Positions 6,311 to 11,710 of a stretch of 11,710 nucleotides of DNA are shown here, piece by piece (the stretch's first letter is position 1; each line of letters begins with the position of its first letter). The stretch is taken from the NCBI GenBank assembly GCA_002307115.1, contig DBTP01000203.1:1-11710 (forward strand). Direction: 5' to 3'. Source of the stretch: Fibrobacter sp. UBA1313. Its GTDB lineage: Bacteria > Fibrobacterota > Fibrobacteria > Fibrobacterales > Fibrobacteraceae. Made by a program: the position numbers and the translations under genes. Under the pieces are notes generated by a model. The model saw only the letters and a program-made list of their open reading frames with translations. It searched no databases and was not told the DNA's origin.

Positions 6311-6362
6311 GGCGACCCCGCAAGTACTCACGTACTACGAGATTACTGGTTCCCTCACCGCC
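6311..6362. other. GC-rich, hairpin-prone intergenic segment
   Basis: A sharply bounded GC-rich block in an AT-rich spacer. It begins with GGCG (6311-6314) and ends with CGCC (6359-6362), which can pair, and contains AGTAC-TCAC-GTACT, a five-pair hairpin, at 6323-6336. It is too short for a tRNA. It could be a dispersed repeat, a structured leader of the PAP2 transcript or a protein-binding region upstream of ackA. I do not recognise it. Confidence 0.35.
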
Positions 6363-6366
6363 ATAT

Positions 6367-6395
6367 TTGACTTGTTAGAGATCCACGCCTAAAAC
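6367..6395 (+). promoter_or_regulatory. sigma-70-type promoter of ackA
   Basis: TTGACT (6367-6372), a 17-base spacer and TAAAAC (6390-6395) match the consensus at five and four of six bases. RNA would start near 6402, leaving a short leader that contains the AAAAGG ribosome site at 6412-6417 before ATG 6424. The position, directly downstream of the GC-rich segment, fits an ackA promoter well. Confidence 0.6.
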
Positions 6396-6423
6396 ACATT
6401 TTTTGATTATCAAAAGGTTTATT

Positions 6424-7599
6424 ATGCGTGTTCTAGTTCTCAACTGTGGAAGTTCTTCCGTAAAATTTGCTGTCATTGACACAGCAACCCATGAAGCCAT
6501 TTCTAGCGGCTTGGTCGAAAATATCGGCGTCAACGGCCACATCAAAGCAAAAGGTCCCACAAGTAAAATTGATACCATGGTCGACGCCCCCACTCATGTG
6601 GAAGCGATCGCTGCCATGCAAGACTTTTTAAAGACCGAGAATTTGGTTGATTCCATTGAAGCGATTGGCCACCGCGTGGTGCATGGAGGCAAATACATCA
6701 CCTCCGCTCCGGTCACAAGAGAAGTGATTGACTACATCAAAAGCATCACTTTATTTGCGCCACTTCACGAACCCGCCCACGCCATGGGTATGGAAGTTGC
6801 CAAAAAATATTTTCCTACGCTCCCCCAAGTGGCCGTGTTTGACACCGCGTTCCACCAAACAATGCCTCGAAAAGCGTTCTTGTATGGCATACCCTATAAG
6901 TATTACGAAGATCTTCAAATTCGCCGTTACGGTTTCCACGGGACTTCACATCGCTACGTAAGTGCTGAAGCCGCACGACTCCTCGGAAAAAAGCCTGAGG
7001 ACTTAAATTGCATTACCGCTCATTTAGGGAACGGGTCTTCGGCTGCTGCCATTCGTGGCGGCAAATGCGTAGACACCACGATGGGTTTTACGCCTCTTGA
7101 TGGCCTGGTAATGGGCACACGTTCGGGTTCCCTGGACCCTGCCATTCTTTTCTTTTTGAATAAGAAACTCGGTTTTGACATTGACCGTTTGGACAAACTC
7201 GTCAACAAAGAAAGCGGGCTCCTCGGACTTTCTGGCCTCAGCAACGATATGCGCACATTGACCCAAGCCGCAAGCGAAGGCCACGAAGGAGCCAAAATCG
7301 CTCTCGAAGTTTTCTGCTATAAACTCGCACGAGAAATCGGTGGCATCACGATGGCACTCCCCACTCTTGATGCGCTGATCTTTACCGGCGGCATTGGAGA
7401 AAATAGTCGTATTGTCCGTGAAACGACTCTTGAAAGTCTTTCCATTCTTGGTTTCAAAATGGATAAGGCGCGCAATGAGAAAAACGGGAAGGAATCCGGG
7501 GGCATTATTTCTAGAGAAGGATCTACCCCGATCGCCATGGTGATCGCCACCAATGAAGAACTACTGATCGCTCTTGACACAGAAGAGTTGGTGAAGTAA
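6424..7599 (+). CDS. ackA: acetate kinase
   Basis: Interconverts acetyl phosphate plus ADP with acetate plus ATP in the cytosol, completing the Pta-AckA pathway. 391 aa, close to the family length of about 400. Motifs in order: LNCGSSSVKF at the N-terminus (N7 binds nucleotide/phosphate in the family), GHRVVHGG, FDTAFHQTMP with the catalytic Asp near 140, YGFHGTSHRYVS with the catalytic His near 172, HLGNGSS, DTTMGFTPLDGLVMGTRSGSLDP with the catalytic Arg near 233, FTGGIGENS and NEE near 378. ATG 6424 is chosen over the in-frame ATG 6403 because AAAAGG lies at the right distance before it and MRVLVLNCGSSS is the conserved start. It is separated from pta by about 5 kb and four genes, on the other strand, with its own promoter and terminator. 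Confidence 0.97.
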   Translation: MRVLVLNCGSSSVKFAVIDTATHEAISSGLVENIGVNGHIKAKGPTSKIDTMVDAPTHVEAIAAMQDFLKTENLVDSIEAIGHRVVHGGKYITSAPVTREVIDYIKSITLFAPLHEPAHAMGMEVAKKYFPTLPQVAVFDTAFHQTMPRKAFLYGIPYKYYEDLQIRRYGFHGTSHRYVSAEAARLLGKKPEDLNCITAHLGNGSSAAAIRGGKCVDTTMGFTPLDGLVMGTRSGSLDPAILFFLNKKLGFDIDRLDKLVNKESGLLGLSGLSNDMRTLTQAASEGHEGAKIALEVFCYKLAREIGGITMALPTLDALIFTGGIGENSRIVRETTLESLSILGFKMDKARNEKNGKESGGIISREGSTPIAMVIATNEELLIALDTEELVK

Positions 7600-7646
7600 A
7601 AAGCGACAAGAAATCACGATAAGAATAAATCTATTGGTGACTACGT

Positions 7647-7676
7647 AAGGATTCCAAAGCTTTGGAGTCCTTTTTC
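7647..7676 (+). terminator. rho-independent terminator of ackA
   Basis: AAGGATTCCAAA (7647-7658) pairs with TTTGGAGTCCTT (7661-7672), twelve pairs with one G-U, followed by T residues to 7675. This is a strong intrinsic terminator 47 bases after the ackA stop. There is no T run on the other side, so it works only in the ackA direction. Confidence 0.9.
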
Positions 7677-7690
7677 TTTGGCTCTTTAGA

Positions 7691-7743
7691 CGGAGAACTC
7701 CGCGAGACTCGCGGTTTCAAAAACCACTCACTATGCGGGTGAG
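7691..7743. repeat. cluster of GC-rich palindromes
   Basis: CGGAGAACTCCG (7691-7702) and CCGCGAGACTCGCGG (7700-7714) are both perfect palindromes sharing three bases, so in RNA they would exclude each other. A third hairpin, CTCAC (7727-7731) with GTGAG (7739-7743) around seven bases, follows. The arrangement recalls REP-like elements or a small RNA, but one copy cannot show that. Confidence 0.4.
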
Positions 7744-7832
7744 ATTCATGCTTAAGCAAAAAAGAGAATTTTCATGTTTCTCGTCATTTTCGCAGCGTTC
7801 CTTAATCCCTAATAAAATAATTTTAAATGCAA

Positions 7833-7867
7833 ACATCGCAATGAAGTTTCTATAAACATTGCGTTGT
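7833..7867 (-). terminator. long imperfect hairpin, possible sbcDC terminator
   Basis: ACA-CGCAAT and ATTGCG-TGT pair across one T-T mismatch, with an inner GTTT/AAAC stem, a CTAT loop and a three-base bulge (plus-strand reading). On the minus strand it lies about 104 bases after the sbcC stop and is followed by a T- and A-rich stretch without a clean T run. It could end the sbcDC transcript, weakly. Confidence 0.35.
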
Positions 7868-7970
7868 CACCTTTATATGAGAACACTTGCGGCCGCGTTA
7901 GCACTTAGTGAAAATTATCCCTTTAAGGTACGAGAGCCTTTTCTGTGACATCCGATGCTTTGAAAATTCC

Positions 7971-10900
7971 TTAAGAGACTTGTCTCACGCCCGGCCCTTG
8001 CAGTGAGCTATATCCATTCCCCTTAGGCGTCACCGCAATACGCACCTCAATTTCTTCTTTAAGCGCCTCCACATGAGTAATCACTCCCACCAGCTTGTCG
8101 CCCTCTTCGCGCAAATTCGCAAGTGTCTGAATAGCCATCTGCAACGTACGGGAATCGAGCGTCCCAAAGCCTTCATCTAAAAAGAGCGTGTCTATCCGCA
8201 CCCGATTACTCGCCATGGAAGAAAGCCCGAGCGCCAGTGCCAAACTGACCTGGAAGGATTCCCCGCCCGAAATATTGCTTGTGGGGCGCACTTCATCAAA
8301 ATCCTTATCCACCAAACTCAACGCCAACTGATCGCTGTCGCATTTCAAGGCATAGCGCGGATTCAGATTTTTCAATCGCTTATTGGCTTCGGCAGTTAAA
8401 ATGCCGAGGGTGATCCCCTGTACAAATTTCACCAGCCGATCCCCTTTCGCGGCACCGATGAGTTTATTTAAATCTTCCCAAATCGTTTGTTGCGCTTGCT
8501 GCTCAAAAATTTCCTTTCGGAGTTGATCCTGACGAATTTTATTTTCCGCCTGCATTTTCAAAAAGACTTCTAAAGTCGTTTTTTCTTCGCTCAGACTTTT
8601 TGCTTTTTCTGTGAGTTCGGATCGCTCCTTTTCTAACAGCGGAGACTCTTTGTCTGTTAACTGTTTTTCACGAACTACCTGTAAAGAATCCTCAGCATTT
8701 TTGAGTGCTCCGTTCTTGTTCGCGAGTGCCTCTCGTATGGCGACAATCTTCCGGGATAGCCCCTCGCGCGAAGGCTCCTCCAAACGAGCTCCCCAAAAGG
8801 CCGTTTCCGATTCGAAGTTCTTTGTAGAAAGACTTTGCGTAAAATTCTTTTCGAGAGCTCTGCATTCCGGGCTAAGACGTTCCAATTCCTCACTTAATGC
8901 TTGGATCTTTGAAACGCATTCTGTTGTCTTTAACACTTGCGTTGCGTGAGTTTCCTGTTTTTGCTTTTCAAGCGCAAGAGCGGCCTCGATTTTTTGATCC
9001 CATTCACGACGATCTGTATCAACGTCCTTTTCGCCAAAAACAACCTTGCGCTGCGTTGCCACCACCAAACACTCCGCCTCTATCGAATCTCGTTTTTTCG
9101 AAAGTTGCAAAAAGAAATCCAGTTCCCGCTCTAAAGCGGCTTTTGCAAGGGCTAGATTTTTTTGATGTGCTTCCAATTCCCTCGCGCTTTGTTCCAGTAG
9201 CGATTTGCATTTAGTCCAGTTCTCGCTCCACTTTTTAAGTTGCTCCCGTGTAACCGCTACATTTTCCAACGCATTTTCAGAAAGACCAAAAACCGTCAGA
9301 TCCTGCAAAAGAGCGACTCGCGATTCACCCAGCAAGACTCTTGCAGACTCTATTTCTTTTTTTAAATCTGCGGCGCGCAACGTTGCCGTTTCCAAAGCCG
9401 ATTTCACTAAAAGCACTTTATCACGAGCGGCATCGCAAACTTTTTGGAGACAATCCAATTTTTCTACCACACTGAAAACGCCCGAGGCCTCAGAGAAATC
9501 CTTTTCTGTTCCCTGTACCGGGTGATTCACAGAGCCGCAGACAGGACACGCTTCCTCGTCACGCAACGTACTCCGCAATACACGCGCTACTTTATCAAGA
9601 TCACTGGCGAGACATTTTTCTTTCGCCTCTTCGGCAACTTTCAAAGATTCGCTCTCTGCAAAGAAATTTTTCTTTTTAGCGTCTATATCATTTGCCGCTG
9701 CATCCCATTCTTTTTCTTTTGTCTGGAGCGTTTTTATTTCTTTTTCAAATTGCACTAAACGGAAATCTAGCCCACTGAAAGCATTCGGGAGCGATTCATG
9801 CTGCGGGTATTTTTGAATGTATTCCCGCGCTGTGATTTCATTTTTTTGAAGCGTGGAAATAGCAGCTTCAATGGTTGCCACTGTCTCGCGGCCTTTTTTT
9901 ATCTCTGCATCCCGTGCATTTAAATCCGGTTGGAGTTCCAGCACCAGTTTTTTCTTTTGCGCAATATCGGAATCCAGTTTTTGAACGCTATCCCAGATCG
10001 GTTCCGTTTTTTTGCGGCCTTCTTCTACCGATTTTCGATGAATGACAGCCTCTTCCCAAAAGGTCCGCGCGGTCGCTACATCAAGAGACCACTGAATACG
10101 TTGCGTTTCATGGTCGGTGCGCATCTTGGTTTTCTCAGCAATGATTTTCCGAGTCTCCGAAACCTTTGAATATTCCGCATCCAGGCTCAGTGCTAAATTC
10201 GCCCGTTCTAATTTTTGCCTTTCCGGTTCCAGCGCCGTATCTTGATTTTGCAAAACATCTAACTCGTTTCTGATTTTTGCGCAATCCGAGTCCCGATTTT
10301 TCACCTCGGTGAGCCAGCGGAGCGCCGCATCCACTTGATCTGTGGCCGATTTATTCTCTTCCAAAGACTTCCCTAATACGCCAAAACGTTCGCGCGCATT
10401 CGCTTCTTCGACCTCATTCCCTATTTTTACATCGCCGAGGTTTGCACGCAGGCGCTCTAAGGTGGCCGTTTCTTTTTGAGCCCGTTCATAAACTTTTTTT
10501 GAAATATCGCGGTACTTCGTAGCTCCCGAGATTTTTTCTAGAATGGCAGCACGTTCATTATCATCACTTACAAGGAACCGATTAAACGCCCCCTGAGGCA
10601 AAAGAACGGCGCGCGTAAACTGATCGTAGTCTAAGCCCACAATTTCTTTAATCGCAGTTTCCGTTTCCGCTATTTTTTCTGTTTGGGGTTCCCATTGGCC
10701 GTTTACTTTTTTAGAAAGTAAGCGCCGTGGAGATTGCAACGTGCCATCGCTTTTGTTGCGGGCTCTTTTTTGTTCCCAGCGAGCGAGATATTCCGTGTCG
10801 TTAATTTCGAATTGCACTTCAGAGAAACAATCCCCAAAGCCTTGCGTCATCACGAGGTTTTCACTCGTAAGACTCCCTTGGCGAGGGGTACGCCCATAAA

Positions 10901-11060
10901 GCGCAAGCACCATCGCATCTAAGATGGAACTTTTGCCCGCCCCTGTAGGACCTACAATGGCGAAAAGACCATTCGCTGTAAAATCTTTTGCGGTAAAGTC
11001 TAGTTCCCATTCATGAGCAAGAGAATTAATATTCTTAAAGCGTACGTTCCGTATTCTCAT
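7971..11060 (-). CDS. sbcC: exonuclease SbcCD, ATPase subunit SbcC
   Basis: The Rad50-like SMC-type ATPase of the SbcCD nuclease, which with SbcD opens hairpins and cuts DNA ends at palindromes and double-strand breaks. 1029 aa, close to E. coli SbcC (1048). The head begins MRIRNVRFKNINSL and carries Walker A GPTGAGKS (37-44). Two long charged coiled-coil arms flank the zinc hook CPVC (505-508), which joins two molecules. The second head half carries the ABC signature SGGES (931-935), Walker B TLFLDE (958-963), the D-loop GTLD (966-969) and ITHVEAL near 995. All ATPase residues look intact. It starts five bases after the sbcD stop, with GAGGG in the end of sbcD as ribosome site, so the two form one operon. 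Confidence 0.96.
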   Translation of the reverse strand: MRIRNVRFKNINSLAHEWELDFTAKDFTANGLFAIVGPTGAGKSSILDAMVLALYGRTPRQGSLTSENLVMTQGFGDCFSEVQFEINDTEYLARWEQKRARNKSDGTLQSPRRLLSKKVNGQWEPQTEKIAETETAIKEIVGLDYDQFTRAVLLPQGAFNRFLVSDDNERAAILEKISGATKYRDISKKVYERAQKETATLERLRANLGDVKIGNEVEEANARERFGVLGKSLEENKSATDQVDAALRWLTEVKNRDSDCAKIRNELDVLQNQDTALEPERQKLERANLALSLDAEYSKVSETRKIIAEKTKMRTDHETQRIQWSLDVATARTFWEEAVIHRKSVEEGRKKTEPIWDSVQKLDSDIAQKKKLVLELQPDLNARDAEIKKGRETVATIEAAISTLQKNEITAREYIQKYPQHESLPNAFSGLDFRLVQFEKEIKTLQTKEKEWDAAANDIDAKKKNFFAESESLKVAEEAKEKCLASDLDKVARVLRSTLRDEEACPVCGSVNHPVQGTEKDFSEASGVFSVVEKLDCLQKVCDAARDKVLLVKSALETATLRAADLKKEIESARVLLGESRVALLQDLTVFGLSENALENVAVTREQLKKWSENWTKCKSLLEQSARELEAHQKNLALAKAALERELDFFLQLSKKRDSIEAECLVVATQRKVVFGEKDVDTDRREWDQKIEAALALEKQKQETHATQVLKTTECVSKIQALSEELERLSPECRALEKNFTQSLSTKNFESETAFWGARLEEPSREGLSRKIVAIREALANKNGALKNAEDSLQVVREKQLTDKESPLLEKERSELTEKAKSLSEEKTTLEVFLKMQAENKIRQDQLRKEIFEQQAQQTIWEDLNKLIGAAKGDRLVKFVQGITLGILTAEANKRLKNLNPRYALKCDSDQLALSLVDKDFDEVRPTSNISGGESFQVSLALALGLSSMASNRVRIDTLFLDEGFGTLDSRTLQMAIQTLANLREEGDKLVGVITHVEALKEEIEVRIAVTPKGNGYSSLQGPGVRQVS

Positions 11061-11065
11061 GGTGG

Positions 11066-11710
11066 TTAACCCTCATCCGTTTCATTGACGTCCCGCACTA
11101 TTTCCCGAAACGCTTCCAAAAGTACGGCACGCTGTGCTTCGCCCACGTCATTTTTATCAAATACCCGCTTCAATATTTCTTCTTCTGTAAATTCAGAAAG
11201 ATCCTGTACATATTCATCCAACAGAACCCCTTCCTGAATGGCCCCGTTATTCCGCGTGCGCACCACGACAAAAGAGGCCTCTTGCAAATCGGACAGGAGC
11301 TGGGAATTCAAATTGCCCACCTTCTCTGCGCCGTTATAAATAATTTCGACAAACGCCGTGGAACCCGCGAGCTTTAACTCCTGAATGCGATTTCGAATGG
11401 TCTTTAAATCTCCCTGAATGCGCACAAAGTCTTGCCACGAGGGCACTTCAATATCACTGACCGAACAAGCCTTTCCCGGTTCAAAATCCACCAAGTGAAC
11501 CAGACGTTTTTGCCCAATCTCATCAAAGCCCATCAGAAAAGGGCACCCCGAATACCGAATGTCCTCCCGTTTGGAAACGCGCTGCGCCCGGTGAATGTGC
11601 CCGAGAGCCACATAGGCTATTTCCGTAGGGAAGGCCGAGGCCTCTATAAGCCCTAAATTCCCCACCACGGCGCGCGTACCATCATCATCACCATGACTCA
11701 CCCCCGCTGC
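11066..11710 (-). CDS. sbcD: exonuclease SbcCD, nuclease subunit SbcD, 5' part outside window
   Basis: The Mre11-like, manganese-dependent nuclease partner of SbcC. 214 C-terminal residues are visible and the frame stays open to the right edge, so the true start lies outside; the GTG at 11701 is internal. Metal-site motifs VSHGDDDG and ALGHIHRAQ (GHxH) match the end of the phosphoesterase domain of E. coli SbcD, followed by RYSGCPFLMGFDE (YCGSP...SFDE in E. coli) and the capping and SbcC-binding region, ending LSEFTEEEILKRVFDKN...ETDEG. The first metal-binding motifs (DxH and GNHD) are not in the window. It lies immediately upstream of sbcC. Confidence 0.94.
   Translation of the reverse strand, partial: AAGVSHGDDDGTRAVVGNLGLIEASAFPTEIAYVALGHIHRAQRVSKREDIRYSGCPFLMGFDEIGQKRLVHLVDFEPGKACSVSDIEVPSWQDFVRIQGDLKTIRNRIQELKLAGSTAFVEIIYNGAEKVGNLNSQLLSDLQEASFVVVRTRNNGAIQEGVLLDEYVQDLSEFTEEEILKRVFDKNDVGEAQRAVLLEAFREIVRDVNETDEG

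Larger units (their letters stand above)
7677..7970. other. intergenic spacer between convergent ackA and sbcC, no gene seen
   Basis: After the ackA terminator this spacer carries a palindrome cluster (7691-7743) and a long imperfect hairpin (7833-7867), both listed separately. It also contains a NotI-type palindrome GCGGCCGC at 7889-7896 and CACTTAGTG at 7902-7910. Two tiny frames (7748-7855, 35 codons; 7774-7812, 12 hydrophobic codons) are visible but not convincing. No known RNA is recognised. Confidence 0.55.

Noticed and set aside
6347..6362. GG-N10-GC spacing upstream of ackA as a possible sigma-54 promoter
   Set aside because: Only the GG and GC pairs and few other bases match; such spacing is common by chance, and a better sigma-70 promoter lies closer to ackA.
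7774..7812. 12-codon hydrophobic peptide frame
   Set aside because: Too short to separate from chance; no toxin-like partner RNA or repeat unit is visible.
7748..7855. 35-codon frame after ackA with GGTGAG before its ATG
   Set aside because: Low-complexity start, no recognisable domain, and it runs through the 7833-7867 hairpin; length is within chance.
1..11710. CRISPR array, tRNA, rRNA, insertion sequence or prophage attachment site
   Set aside because: No regularly spaced repeats, cloverleaf, transposase or paired terminal repeats were seen on reading both strands.

Overview
The window is bacterial chromosomal DNA of moderate G+C content, made mostly of recognisable housekeeping genes. 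Nothing marks it as phage, plasmid or defence island. Phosphate acetyltransferase and acetate kinase point to an organism that makes or uses acetate, probably a fermentative anaerobe. A sigma-54-type activator suggests an rpoN-containing lineage. The style of the genes would fit a Gram-negative anaerobe such as Fibrobacterota, but that is an impression and no ribosomal RNA is present to test it.

Layout, left to right: pta on the minus strand (its last few codons run off the left edge), with a good sigma-70 promoter in front of it. Next is a short sigma-54-dependent activator without a sensor domain, also minus. Divergent from it is lysC (aspartate kinase), ending in a clear terminator. An AT-rich stretch of about 1 kb follows. 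It holds a near-repeat, a palindrome covering a ribosome binding site, a possible five-codon leader and a small four-helix membrane protein with two histidine pairs, probably a b-type cytochrome related to the DUF4405 family. On the minus strand come two overlapping phosphatase genes: a PAP2 membrane phosphatase and, downstream of it, a cytosolic histidine-phosphatase-family enzyme. Then ackA on the plus strand with its own promoter and terminator, a 371-base spacer rich in palindromes, and the minus-strand sbcD-sbcC pair, with sbcD cut by the right edge.

How the genes fit together: Pta and AckA form one pathway (acetyl-CoA to acetyl phosphate to acetate plus ATP). Here they lie about 5 kb apart on opposite strands with separate promoters instead of in the common two-gene operon. 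The PAP2 and histidine phosphatases are probably translationally coupled. SbcC and SbcD form one nuclease complex. LysC feeds the lysine, threonine, methionine and diaminopimelate branch. No new multi-gene system was found. The points most worth a second look are the compact Pta lacking the middle regulatory domain, the sensor-less activator in front of it, the cytochrome-like gene with its unusual leader, and the structured intergenic segments at 6311-6362 and 7691-7743.
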